From positions 2,189,001 to 2,253,000 of the forward strand of contig NZ_JAOTIK010000001.1 in assembly GCF_030116705.1 (NCBI RefSeq): a stretch of DNA of 64,000 nt, in the 5' to 3' direction. This DNA is from Streptomyces sp. ML-6. GTDB taxonomy: Bacteria; Actinomycetota; Actinomycetes; Streptomycetales; Streptomycetaceae. The notes beneath the pieces are model-generated. The model was not told the DNA's origin. It did not search any database and worked only from the letters and a program-made list of their open reading frames with translations. This document shows positions 1 through 8,238 of this stretch, one piece after another (the stretch's first letter is position 1; each line of letters starts with the position of its first letter). The translations under genes were made by a program, and so were the position numbers.

Positions 1-1785
1 CAGGCGCGGGGACAACGTCGGTGAGCCGCGGCTTCTCCCGGAGCCGGGCGGACCATCCCCGCAGGCGCGGGGACAACGGCCGCCGGGCCGCGCCCTCCCC
101 CATGTAGGACGGACCATCCCCGCAGGCGCGGGGACAACGAAAACCGAACAGGGCGTCATCCCCGCGTCCCCGGACCATCCCCGCAGGCGCGGGGACAACC
201 CCGGCATCGGCCGGTTCAGGGCCTCGCCCATCGGACCATCCCCGCAGGCGCGGGGACAACGGAACTGTGAGCCGCGGCGCCGCAGACTCTGACGGACCAT
301 CCCCGCAGGCGCGGGGACAACCACCCGCGAGGAGGACGATGTCCCTGACGCGGCGGACCATCCCCGCAGGCGCGGGGACAACTCGATGTGCACGTCGCCG
401 TGGAAGACGCCGCCCGGACCATCCCCGCAGGCGCGGGGACAACGTCCGCCTCAGCGAGTATGGCGAGGCCGACCTCGGACCATCCCCGCAGGCGCGGGGA
501 CAACTGATCGTGGACGCGGGCAAGGAAGCGGACCGGCGGACCATCCCCGCAGGCGCGGGGACAACTCGACGGTTGGGACGGGTCCGGTCTGTTCGATCGG
601 ACCATCCCCGCAGGCGCGGGGACAACGCACTGCCCGTCGTGGCCGCCCCGGATCTGACCGGACCATCCCCGCAGGCGCGGGGACAACCGAGGCTACGCCC
701 CGTCAAGTGGCGATCACGGAGGACCATCCCCGCAGGCGCGGGGACAACTCTCCTCCAGGCCTGCGGTCGCCGAGTACGCCCGGACCATCCCCGCAGGCGC
801 GGGGACAACGTGGATTCCGCCGTAGGTCCACTCGTTGGCCGCGGACCATCCCCGCAGGCGCGGGGACAACCTGGCCGGTCTGGTCGCCCGGAGCCGCGGA
901 AAGGGACCATCCCCGCAGGCGCGGGGACAACGGCGGCGGGGGCGCGCCGTGGAGCCTGTACACCGGACCATCCCCGCAGGCGCGGGGACAACGTGGGAGG
1001 GCAAGGACGTCCAGCCGTTGCGGTGGGACCATCCCCGCAGGCGCGGGGACAACGCACGTAGCTGATGATCCCATCCGTGGGGTCAGGGACCATCCCCGCA
1101 GGCGCGGGGACAACAGCTGCCCGAACTCATTGCCTCAACCGCACACCGGACCATCCCCGCAGGCGCGGGGACAACATCATGTCGGGCGGCTCGGCCTGGA
1201 TGGTCACCGGACCATCCCCGCAGGCGCGGGGACAACGAACAGGGAGGAGGCGGCCATCACGTACCCGCCGGACCATCCCCGCAGGCGCGGGGACAACACC
1301 ACGGCCGTCTCGATCGCCGCAAGATATGCCGGACCATCCCCGCAGGCGCGGGGACAACCAACACTGCGGTGGCACGGCTTCCCGAGGGACCGGACCATCC
1401 CCGCAGGCGCGGGGACAACCCCTTGTCGACGCCGGACCGCTCCGCGACGTCCGGACCATCCCCGCAGGCGCGGGGACAACCGGGCGAGGGTGGCGCGGGA
1501 AACTCCGGCGGCCGGACCATCCCCGCAGGCGCGGGGACAACCCTCGGCGGAGGCGGCAGTCGTTCTGGGCCCACGGACCATCCCCGCAGGCGCGGGGACA
1601 ACTTCCTGGAAGACGGGAGCGAGCGCCTTACCTGCGGACCATCCCCGCAGGCGCGGGGACAACATCGCGCGTACCCCGCGGCGCCGGTTGAGATCCGGAC
1701 CATCCCCGCAGGCGCGGGGACAACCCGGCGCGTTTGCCCGCGCAGGAGTCCAGCCAGGGACCATCCCCGCAGGCGCGGGGACAAC
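1..1785 (-). CRISPR. Type I-E CRISPR array (29 complete repeats, left end outside window)
   Basis: A 28-nt repeat beginning GGACCATCCCC and ending GGGGACAAC recurs at exactly 61-bp spacing. Starts are 50, 111, 172 and so on to 1758, giving 29 complete copies that look identical, plus the last 16 nt of another copy at 1-16. All 29 spacers in view are 33 nt. The repeat contains the inverted repeat CCCCGC...GCGGGG. Read on the minus strand it begins GTTGTCCCCGC, matching the usual orientation of type I-E (E. coli/Streptomyces class) repeats, so crRNA transcription should run on the minus strand from a leader on the high-coordinate side. The base before the repeat is C in 24 of 29 copies, so the functional repeat may be 29 nt with 32-nt spacers. 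No cas gene lies in the window. Type assignment rests on repeat sequence only. Confidence 0.97.
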
Positions 1786-2022
1786 ACTTCTTGAACTGGG
1801 GTTTTACCGAGCCAAGTAGCCATTCTCATTCAGTTGCTTCCGACCCACGCCAGCCTCAGCAAGCCTCCGCATCAGCCCCGACACCATCCCTCATCCCTCC
1901 TGGAACGAACAGAGCCATCACACCACTCTAAGCAAATCTCTCCAGGCGACGGGGATCGCGGTTCTGGTCATGCTCCGTGACTCTGCACGGGAAGTGAGTC
2001 AGAGCCAGGATTCAACCGCCGC
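1786..2022 (-). promoter_or_regulatory. Probable CRISPR leader
   Basis: This stretch abuts the repeat copy that would be first in the transcribed (minus) direction. It is less GC-rich than its surroundings, with runs such as CATTCTCATTCAG, and contains no convincing gene. In type I-E systems the leader holds the array promoter and the adaptation site, so new spacers would enter at about 1758. I cannot identify a specific -10/-35 pair. The assignment follows from repeat orientation. Confidence 0.45.
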
Positions 2023-2050
2023 CGACAAACCCCGCAGGCGCGGGGACGAC
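2023..2050 (-). repeat. Isolated degenerate CRISPR repeat
   Basis: Twenty-four of 28 positions match the array repeat, in the same orientation, 237 bp beyond the last array repeat. The mismatches are at repeat positions 1, 5, 7 and 26. The core CCCCGCAGGCGCGGGGAC is intact. The distance is not a multiple of 61 bp. A weaker second match (about 18 of 28) starts near 2095. It looks like a relic of an older array or duplicated leader end. Confidence 0.75.
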
Positions 2051-2270
2051 ACGAAGCCGAGCAGGTTCGACGAGCCACAGCGAAAACGACCCAGGCCAAC
2101 GCCCCGCAGCCGCGTGGACCAGTCGAGCTGGAGCAACCACCGCATGACGAATCCCCTTGCCCTCTTCGGGCCCTTCCCTGAGCCGCCCGCTTCCGGATCG
2201 CCGCATGACCGGGACGGGACACCGCCGGCGCTGGGAGCTTCGAGGCTGCGGAGCGCTCCTTGGGGGCGTC

Positions 2271-2717
2271 ATGACGGCGTCTCGCTTCGACGTGATCTTC
2301 GCCGTCGCGCCGCATTACGGCCTGGTCGTGCGAAGCGGCTGGGAGCGGGAGGAGGCCCGAACGGTGTTCCGCGGCCCGGGGTGGGAGTGGGCGGAGGAGC
2401 TGCATGCGCTCGTGCCGCCGGAGGAGACGCCCGCTCATGACGCTGGTGTACAGGCTGTTGCCGAGCTCCACCTGCACGGACACTGCACCGGATACGGGAT
2501 CGGACCGTACGGTGCGAGGCGGCTCTTCTCGGACCGCGCGTCGCAGGCGTTCACGAAGTTCACTTCGCAGCACGTCGCCCAGCCGGACTGTGGTCAGGCC
2601 ACCGAGAGAACACGCCGGGCAGCGGCTCCACGAGAGCCGTACTACGTGGGCGGATCCAAGAGGTCCACACGTCCGGCTGCCGCGTCCACGGGGCCCGGAA
2701 GATCTGGCGCGAGCTGA
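2271..2717 (+). CDS. Hypothetical protein, probably truncated by an IS remnant
   Basis: I do not recognise this protein. The first roughly 100 residues have credible Streptomyces codon use and composition (MTASRFDVIFAVAPHYGLVV, then a Trp-rich segment and HLHGHCTGYG). The last 40 or so residues (after about 2590) are low quality and run into an insertion-sequence remnant read in another frame, so the native C-terminus is probably lost. No clear ribosome binding site precedes ATG 2271. It may be an IS-interrupted accessory gene beside the CRISPR array. Confidence 0.3.
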   Translation: MTASRFDVIFAVAPHYGLVVRSGWEREEARTVFRGPGWEWAEELHALVPPEETPAHDAGVQAVAELHLHGHCTGYGIGPYGARRLFSDRASQAFTKFTSQHVAQPDCGQATERTRRAAAPREPYYVGGSKRSTRPAAASTGPGRSGAS

Positions 2718-3414
2718 ACCGTCAGGGACATGCCGTGGCCCGCTGCACCGTCGAGCGCCTCATGCGCGAACTCGGTATCACCGTCGCCGTCCGCGGCAAG
2801 AAGGTGATCACCATGCTCCCCGGCGGACAGGTCGAACGGCTCCCGACCGCTGGGAGCGCGACTTCGTCGCCAAGGCTCCGGACCGCTGCCGGGCCCAGGC
2901 CTTCACCCACGTGAAGACCTGGGCCGGTGTCGTCCGCATCGCCTTCGTCGTGGACACCTTCTCCCGCCGGATCGTCGGCTGGTCCGCGGCCGGGGTGAAG
3001 GCGACGGTCCTCGTCCTGGACGCTGTGGAGATGGCGGTCTGGCAGCATGACCGCGACCAACACCCCCGTTCGGTCAGGCGAGTTGGTCCCTCACTTGGAC
3101 GCGGGGTCGTCCCCCGGACCCAGTCGGTCGTCGCAGCACCTGGACGTCGCCGGCATCGCTGCCCCGATCGGATCAGTCGAAGACGCCTCCGACAATGCCC
3201 TGGTGGAGAGCACGATCGGTCTGTTCAGGACCGAGCTGATCAAACCCCGGCGGGCCTGGAAGACGCTGTCCGACGCCGAACTCGCCACCGCTGAATACGT
3301 CGACCGGTACAACCACCACAGACTCCACGGTGGGATGGGCCACGCCCCTCGGTCGCGTACGAAGCCGCCTACTACGCCGAACTCACGAAACCCCGGGTCG
3401 CAACCACAACCTGA
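2640..3414 (+). pseudogene. IS3-family transposase (orfB) remnant
   Basis: Three segments in alternating frames reconstruct an IS3-type OrfB. About 2651-2860 gives GARKIWRELNRQGHAVARC and TVERLMRELGI. About 2850-3065 gives AFVVDTFSRRIVGWSAA. About 3047-3345 gives the DAGSS region and NALVESTIGLFRTELIKPRR. The C-terminal tail (YEAAYYAELTKP) reappears in another frame from about 3346 and stops at 3414. At least three frameshifts break it. The first catalytic Asp of the DDE triad, expected in the (A)DFTYV motif, is changed (AQAFTHV), while the second Asp and the Glu are still recognisable. The N-terminal part and orfA are missing, and I found no terminal inverted repeats. Confidence 0.88.
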
Positions 3415-3717
3415 GATCTCTGCCGAGCTTGGGGCGGCTCACCGTGCCCCTTGGTGAGATCACGGAGCGTTTCGCCGCCTCCTCGCCGTCGAAGGTCTCC
3501 CTCTGCGTCTTCCCCGTTCGAGAGCCGCCGACCCGCCACATCACCGTGCAGGAGCGGGTGCCATCAAGGTGCTCATCGGCCCTGATGCAAGCCATGCGGA
3601 TACAGGCCATGCGGATACAGGCCATGCGGACGCAAGCCATGCGGAGGGGCTCACGGCGGTTCGGGGCAGCGCTCATGCAGCGATTGCCGCTGCACGAATC
3701 CGCTCGCGGAACCATTT
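3415..3717. other. Non-coding remnant region with short repeats
   Basis: No credible gene is visible between the transposase remnant and the tRNA cluster. The open frames here are short and out of keeping with Streptomyces codon use. The only structure is the 15-bp tandem repeat at 3591-3647. Confidence 0.5.
3591..3647. repeat. 15-bp tandem repeat
   Basis: The unit GCCATGCGGATACAG occurs at 3591 and 3606, followed by a variant copy at 3621 (GCCATGCGGACGCAA) and a partial fourth at 3636. Its frame-preserving length is probably incidental, since no real gene spans it. Confidence 0.85.
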
Positions 3718-3745
3718 CCCCAGGTCAGAACGATTCTGCCTGGGG
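3718..3745 (-). terminator. Hairpin after tRNA-Ile2
   Basis: CCCCAGG and CCTGGGG flank CAGAA...TTCTG with a 3-nt loop and one bulged base. It lies 9 bp past the 3' end of the minus-strand tRNA gene and most likely terminates it. Confidence 0.75.
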
Positions 3746-3753
3746 ATACCAGG

Positions 3754-3827
3754 TGGGGCGGGTGGGACTCGAACCCACGGCCGACGGATTATGAGTCCGC
3801 TGCTCTAACCGGCTGAGCTACCGCCCC
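3754..3827 (-). tRNA. tRNA-Ile2 (anticodon CAU)
   Basis: Read on the minus strand, the gene starts GGGGCGGTAGCTCAG and its acceptor stem pairs GGGGCGG with CCGCCCC. The T-arm is GGTTCGAGTCC. The anticodon loop reads CTCATAA, so the anticodon is CAU. The CTCATAATC loop context resembles the lysidine-modified minor isoleucine tRNA more than initiator or elongator Met, though automatic annotation may call it Met. A full CCA is not encoded. Confidence 0.85.
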
Positions 3828-4029
3828 TTTTCGGCGTGGCGCGTACAAGTGTGCGCGCCGTCTGCCGCAGCATAGCCGGTCATACGATCTCTCGCTCCGG
3901 ATGGTCGGCTTCGCCTGACCATGAGGACCGCGCCGACGGCTGCCCGGTTCCGGAAGGGACGGAACAGACCCCGAAAGAGCCGCATGCACCCCCCACGCAT
4001 CACGGCGTCGGACGGCGACCGGCATGCGA

Positions 4030-4053
4030 AAGAGGACCCCTCGGGGTCCTCTT
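4030..4053 (-). terminator. Hairpin after the tRNA-Asn pair
   Basis: AGAGGACCCC and GGGGTCCTCT form a perfect 10-bp arm pair with almost no loop, extended by A-T. It is 14 bp downstream of the proximal tRNA-Asn on the minus strand. Confidence 0.8.
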
Positions 4054-4066
4054 CCGTTCCGCTCCG

Positions 4067-4139
4067 CTCCCCCGACTGGACTCGAACCAGTAACCCTCCG
4101 GTTAACAGCCGAATGCTCTGCCAATTGAGCTACAGGGGA
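4067..4139 (-). tRNA. tRNA-Asn (anticodon GUU)
   Basis: On the minus strand it begins TCCCCTGTAGCTCAATTGG. Acceptor arms TCCCCTG and CGGGGGA pair with one G-U, the discriminator is G as expected for Asn, and the anticodon loop reads CTGTTAA (anticodon GTT). CCA is not encoded. It is nearly identical to the copy 78 bp upstream. Confidence 0.95.
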
Positions 4140-4144
4140 TCGCG

Positions 4145-4217
4145 CTCCCCCGACTGGACTCGAACCAGTAACCTGCCGGTTAACAGCCGGCTGCTCTGCC
4201 AATTGAGCTACAGGGGA
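4145..4217 (-). tRNA. tRNA-Asn (anticodon GUU), second copy
   Basis: Same acceptor stem, D-arm, anticodon GTT and G discriminator as the 4067-4139 copy. Differences fall mainly in the anticodon stem and variable region. The two copies are separated by 5 nt and probably co-transcribed. Confidence 0.95.
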
Positions 4218-4422
4218 TTGCTGCGTGTGCACCGAACCCTACCTGCCTGGCGGATGCCGGGCGGCGCGCGTTCGCTGCGACACATACATTAGCGCAAGCA
4301 GGGGGGTGCTTTGCCAATCGGTATCCCCGGGGTGATCTCCGGCGCCCTCCGGCAGTCGGGCAACACACGTCGGACAGCACACGTCGCACGAGCGTCGCAC
4401 TGAGCAAGGAAGGGTGGCAGCC

Positions 4423-4725
4423 ATGCGGTACCGGCTCACGTTCATCGCCGGACTGGCCCTCGGATACGTGATCGGGACACGGGCCGGGCGCGAGCGCTAC
4501 GAACAGATGAAGGAGTCCGCACGCCGGTTCGCCCGGAACCCGGCCGTGCGCAACACCGCCGAGTCCGCCGCGCAGAACGGGCGGCAGATGGCCGGAAAGG
4601 CGTACCACGCGATGAGCGAAAAGGTCGGCGCCAAGGTGCCCGCCCCGGTCGCCGAGCGGATGCGTTCACTGCGGGACCGCACCCGCAACGGTGCCGAGGA
4701 CGACTGGGGCACCTCCAACACCTGA
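4423..4725 (+). CDS. YtxH-like small membrane protein
   Basis: A 100-residue protein. The N-terminus has a single membrane segment with the YtxH-type Gly pattern (FIAGLALGYVIGTRAGRER), followed by a basic and amphipathic cytoplasmic tail (YEQMKESARRFARNPAVR). The family is associated with envelope or general stress in Gram-positives, but the biochemical role is unknown. ATG 4423 was chosen over the in-frame GTG at 4414 because the AGGAAGG at 4408-4413 sits about 9 nt upstream. It is followed 74 bp later by a sugar kinase with its own promoter, so it is probably monocistronic. Confidence 0.85.
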   Translation: MRYRLTFIAGLALGYVIGTRAGRERYEQMKESARRFARNPAVRNTAESAAQNGRQMAGKAYHAMSEKVGAKVPAPVAERMRSLRDRTRNGAEDDWGTSNT

Positions 4726-4786
4726 GGCCCCGGGGCCGCCCTCGACGAGCCGCGTCATCCGGTACGGAAACGCTCCGGTGGTGCGG

Positions 4787-4792
4787 CAGAAT
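4787..4792 (+). promoter_or_regulatory. -10 element of leaderless kinase promoter
   Basis: CAGAAT ends 7 nt before ATG 4800, so the predicted transcript would start at or next to the initiation codon. There is no Shine-Dalgarno sequence, and no convincing -35 is seen. Confidence 0.5.
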
Positions 4793-4799
4793 CTTGTGC

Positions 4800-6245
4800 A
4801 TGGGGATAGTCGCGGGCTTGGACAGCTCTTCCGCCTTCACGCACATCGTCGTCTGCGATGCGGACACCGGCGCCGTACTGCGCCGGGGGTACGCCGCGCA
4901 CCCCGTCGATCCGAAGGCCACCGAGGTCGACCCGCAGGCCTGGCTGCTCTCGCTCGGCGAGGCCGCCGGCGGCGGGCTGCTGGAGGGGGTGCAGGCCATC
5001 GGCGTCTCCGCACAGCAGCACGGCCTGGTGCCGCTGGACCAGCAGGGCAACCCCGTGCGGCCGGCGCTGGTCGGCAACGACAAGCGGGCGCAGGCCGCCG
5101 CCGCAGACCTGATCGATCTGTTCGGCGGGCGGCAGTCCTGGGCCGAGGCGGTCGGTTCGGTGCCGCAGGCGGCGCAGCCGGTGGCGAAGCTGCGGTGGCT
5201 GGCGCGGACCGAGCCGGAGGCGGCGCAGCGGGTGGCCGCGGTGCTGCAGCCGCACGAATGGCTGGTGTGGCAGCTGCTGGGGCGCCCCGCCCGGCGCACC
5301 ACCGACCGGGGCGCCGCCTCCGGCACCGGCTACTGGTCGGCGGGCAGCGGCTCCTACCGGCCCGATCTGGTGGAGCTCGCGCTCGGGCACCGGGCCGCGC
5401 TGCCCGAGGTGCTCGGCCCCTCCGGGACCGCGGGGACGACGCCCGAGGGGCTGCTGATCTCCGCGGGGACCGGCGAGACGATGGCCGCGGCGTTCGGGCT
5501 CGGGGTCGGGGTGGGCGACGCGGTGGTGTCGCTGGGCGCCTCGGGTTCGGTCATGGCGGTGCACCACGAGGCGCTGTCCGACCCGGCCGGGATGATCACG
5601 TCGTTCGCGGACGCCACCGGGATGCACCTGCCGGTGGTGCACACGTCGAACGCGGTGCGGGCGCTGCGCGGGACCGCCGAGATGCTCGGCCTGGAGAACA
5701 TCGAGGAGTTGTCCGCGCTGGCGCTGAAGTCGACGCCGGGCGCCTCCGGGCTGGTGCTCCTGCCCTACCTGGAGGGCGAGCGCACCCCGAACCTGCCGCA
5801 CACCGCGGGGACGCTGTGCGGGCTGCGGCGCGAGTCGATGAAGCCGGAGCACCTGGCGCGGGCGGCGTTCGAGGGGATGCTGTGCTCGCTGACCGACGCG
5901 CTCGACGTGCTGCGCGGCCGGGGCGTCGAGGTGCGGCGGGTGTTCCTGCTGGGGGCGGCGGCCGAGCTGCCCGCCGTGCAGGGGCTGGCGCCCGCGTTCT
6001 TCGGTACTCAGGTGGTCGTGCCGCAGCCCGCCGAGTACGCGGCGCTGGGCGCGGCCCGGCAGGCGGCCTGGGCGCTGGGCGCCTCGCAGGGCACGGTCGA
6101 TCCGCTCGTCCCCCCGGCGTGGCAGGGCGCCGCGGCGCAGGTACTGGAGCCGGGCGAGGAGCTGGCGGTCGGGCAGGCGGTGCGCCAGCAGTACGTGACG
6201 ACCCGGGACCGGATCCATCCGGGGGCGTTCGACACCGTGCGCTGA
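4800..6245 (+). CDS. FGGY-family carbohydrate kinase (xylulokinase-like)
   Basis: A 481-residue FGGY sugar kinase that should phosphorylate a sugar or polyol using ATP in the cytoplasm. The N-terminal actin-like fold opens with VAGLDSSS (phosphate-1-type loop). VSAQQHGLVPLD matches the xylulokinase/gluconokinase segment that contacts substrate, and the C-terminal half carries GASGSVMAVHH and the ATP-site region FLLGAAAELPAVQ. Length and order resemble XylB, but the substrate cannot be fixed from sequence. ATG 4800 was preferred over TTG 4794 because a CAGAAT -10 lies 7 nt upstream, implying a leaderless transcript. No sugar transporter is adjacent, so the pathway is unclear. Confidence 0.85.
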   Translation: MGIVAGLDSSSAFTHIVVCDADTGAVLRRGYAAHPVDPKATEVDPQAWLLSLGEAAGGGLLEGVQAIGVSAQQHGLVPLDQQGNPVRPALVGNDKRAQAAAADLIDLFGGRQSWAEAVGSVPQAAQPVAKLRWLARTEPEAAQRVAAVLQPHEWLVWQLLGRPARRTTDRGAASGTGYWSAGSGSYRPDLVELALGHRAALPEVLGPSGTAGTTPEGLLISAGTGETMAAAFGLGVGVGDAVVSLGASGSVMAVHHEALSDPAGMITSFADATGMHLPVVHTSNAVRALRGTAEMLGLENIEELSALALKSTPGASGLVLLPYLEGERTPNLPHTAGTLCGLRRESMKPEHLARAAFEGMLCSLTDALDVLRGRGVEVRRVFLLGAAAELPAVQGLAPAFFGTQVVVPQPAEYAALGAARQAAWALGASQGTVDPLVPPAWQGAAAQVLEPGEELAVGQAVRQQYVTTRDRIHPGAFDTVR

Positions 6246-6422
6246 GCACGCGCGGAGCGTGCGCGGGCGCGGGGAACCGGAACGCCTGCTCACAGCTCCG
6301 CCCCCCTTCACCGCCGAGCGCGCGCGGGCGTGCTGGAACCGGGGGTGCGGCACCCGGGAGGACCGGGCGCGCGGCGGAGCTCCCAGCGACTGTGTACTCG
6401 GTCTTTTTTTTGACCTGGTCTT

Positions 6423-6436
6423 GAGTAAAATTGCTC
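6423..6436. promoter_or_regulatory. AT-rich island with imperfect dyad before ABC operon
   Basis: In a very GC-rich setting, 6400-6436 contains an 8-T run and the imperfect palindrome GAGTAAAATTGCTC. It is a plausible promoter/operator for the exporter operon starting at 6505. No regulator gene is adjacent. Confidence 0.3.
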
Positions 6437-6504
6437 GCAGTCGCGGCCGACGGTGCCGGAAAATGGGTCGACTCCCGCACTCTGCCGACACCCGAGAGAC
6501 ACGC

Positions 6505-8238
6505 GTGCTCATAAAACTCCTGCGGGCCCATCTCGGTCCGTACAAGAAACCCATCGCACTGCTGGTCCTCCTCCAGCTGTTGCAGACCTGTGCCAGCCTC
6601 TACCTCCCCACCCTGAACGCCGACATCATCGACAACGGTGTCGTCAAGGGGGACACCGGCTACATCCTCGAGTTCGGCGCCCTCATGATCGCCGTCAGCA
6701 TCGGCCAGGTGGTCTGCAACATGGGGGCCATCCACTACGGCGCCCGTACCGCGTCCGCGCTCGGCCGCGACGTGCGGGCCGCGGTCTTCGACCGGGTCCA
6801 GTCGTTCTCGGCCCGCGAACTCGGACGGTTCGGGGCACCGTCGCTGATCACCCGTACCACCAATGACGTCCAGCAGATCCAGATGCTGGTGCTGACGACG
6901 TTCACCCTGATGGTGTCGGCCCCGATCATGTGCGTCGGCGGCATCGTCATGGCGCTCGGCCAGGACGTCACGCTGTCGGCGGTGCTGCTCGCGGTCGTGC
7001 CGGTGCTGGGCATCTCGGTGAGTCTGATCGTGAAGCGGATGCGTCCGCTGTTCCGCACGATGCAGGAGCGGCTCGACACGGTGAACCGGGTGCTGCGCGA
7101 GCAGATCACCGGCAACCGGGTCATCCGCGCCTTCGTCCGCGACGAGTACGAGGAGAAGCGCTTCCGCGGCTCCAACACCGAGCTGACGGACGTGGCGCTG
7201 GCCACGGGGCGGCTGATGGCGCTGATGTTCCCGACCGTGATGACGGTCGTGAACGTCTCGTCGATCGCGGTGCTCTGGTTCGGCGCCCACCGCATCGACA
7301 GCGGCGGCATGGAGATCGGCGCGCTGACCGCCTTCCTCGCCTATCTGATGCAGATCGTCATGTCGGTGATGATGGCCACCTTCATGTTCATGATGGTGCC
7401 GCGCGCCGAGGTGTGCGCCGAGCGCATCCAGGAGGTCCTGGAGACGGAATCGAGCGTGGTCCCGCCGGTCGCGCCGGTCCGCGAGCTGCGCGCCCGCGGC
7501 CACCTGGAGGTGCGCGGCGCGGACTTCCGCTACCCGGGCGCCGAGGAGCCGGTGCTGCGGTCGGTGGACCTGGTGGCCCGCCCCGGCGAGACCACCGCGA
7601 TCATCGGGTCGACGGGCAGCGGCAAGTCGACGCTGCTGGGGCTCGTGCCGCGGCTGTTCGACGTGACGGACGGCCAGGTGCTGGTGGACGGCACGGACGT
7701 GCGGACACTGGACCCGGCCCTGCTGTCCAGGATCGTGGGCCTCGTCCCGCAGAAGCCGTACCTGTTCTCCGGGACGGTGGCGACGAACCTGCGGTACGGG
7801 AACCCGGACGCGACCGACGAGGAGCTGTGGCACGCGCTGGAGGTCGCCCAGGCCAAGGAGTTCGTCGAGGGCCTGGAGCACGGTCTGGACGCGCCGATCG
7901 CGCAGGGCGGCACCAATGTCTCCGGCGGGCAGCGGCAGCGGCTCTCCATAGCCAGGACGCTGGTGCAGCGGCCGGAGATCTATCTCTTCGACGACTCGTT
8001 CTCGGCCCTGGACTACGCGACCGACGCCGCGCTGCGCGCCGCGCTGGCGCGGGAGACCGCCGACGCGACCGTGGTGATCGTGGCCCAGCGCGTGTCCACC
8101 ATCCGCGAGGCCGACCGGATCCTGGTGCTGGACGAGGGCCGGGTCGTCGGCTCCGGCACCCATCACGAACTGATGGCCGGCAATGAGACGTACCGGGAGA
8201 TCGTGCTCTCCCAGCTGACGGAAGCGGAGGCCGCGTGA
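6505..8238 (+). CDS. ABC exporter half-transporter A (degenerate Walker B)
   Basis: A 577-residue TMD-NBD half-transporter of the multidrug/lipid exporter type. Six membrane segments occupy about residues 15-315. The NBD has Walker A GSTGSGKST (about 368-376), signature VSGGQRQR (about 472-479) and Walker B YLFDDSFSALD (about 493-503). The catalytic Glu after Walker B is Asp, as in the non-catalytic subunit of heterodimeric exporters such as TM287/288 and BmrC/D. GTG 6505 gives the usual N-terminus (LIKLLRAHLGPYKK). ATG 6463 is an in-frame alternative. The stop overlaps the next ATG (TGATG), so the two halves are translationally coupled and form one transporter. Confidence 0.92.
   Translation: MLIKLLRAHLGPYKKPIALLVLLQLLQTCASLYLPTLNADIIDNGVVKGDTGYILEFGALMIAVSIGQVVCNMGAIHYGARTASALGRDVRAAVFDRVQSFSARELGRFGAPSLITRTTNDVQQIQMLVLTTFTLMVSAPIMCVGGIVMALGQDVTLSAVLLAVVPVLGISVSLIVKRMRPLFRTMQERLDTVNRVLREQITGNRVIRAFVRDEYEEKRFRGSNTELTDVALATGRLMALMFPTVMTVVNVSSIAVLWFGAHRIDSGGMEIGALTAFLAYLMQIVMSVMMATFMFMMVPRAEVCAERIQEVLETESSVVPPVAPVRELRARGHLEVRGADFRYPGAEEPVLRSVDLVARPGETTAIIGSTGSGKSTLLGLVPRLFDVTDGQVLVDGTDVRTLDPALLSRIVGLVPQKPYLFSGTVATNLRYGNPDATDEELWHALEVAQAKEFVEGLEHGLDAPIAQGGTNVSGGQRQRLSIARTLVQRPEIYLFDDSFSALDYATDAALRAALARETADATVVIVAQRVSTIREADRILVLDEGRVVGSGTHHELMAGNETYREIVLSQLTEAEAA

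Noticed and set aside
216..1819. Several long open frames on both strands inside the CRISPR array, up to 477 codons, with repeated Pro/Arg/Gly motifs
   Set aside because: They are translations of the 61-bp repeat-spacer period and carry no independent coding signal.
3718..3745. Considered as half of an IS terminal inverted repeat
   Set aside because: It pairs with itself as a hairpin immediately after the tRNA-Ile2 gene, so a tRNA terminator is the simpler explanation.
6410..6431. TTGACC (6410) and TAAAAT (6426) as a -35/-10 pair
   Set aside because: The spacing is only 10 bp, too short for a sigma-70 promoter.
5596..8166. An 856-codon minus-strand frame rich in His, Arg and Gln
   Set aside because: Antisense to the FGGY kinase and ABC half A; no recognisable domain.
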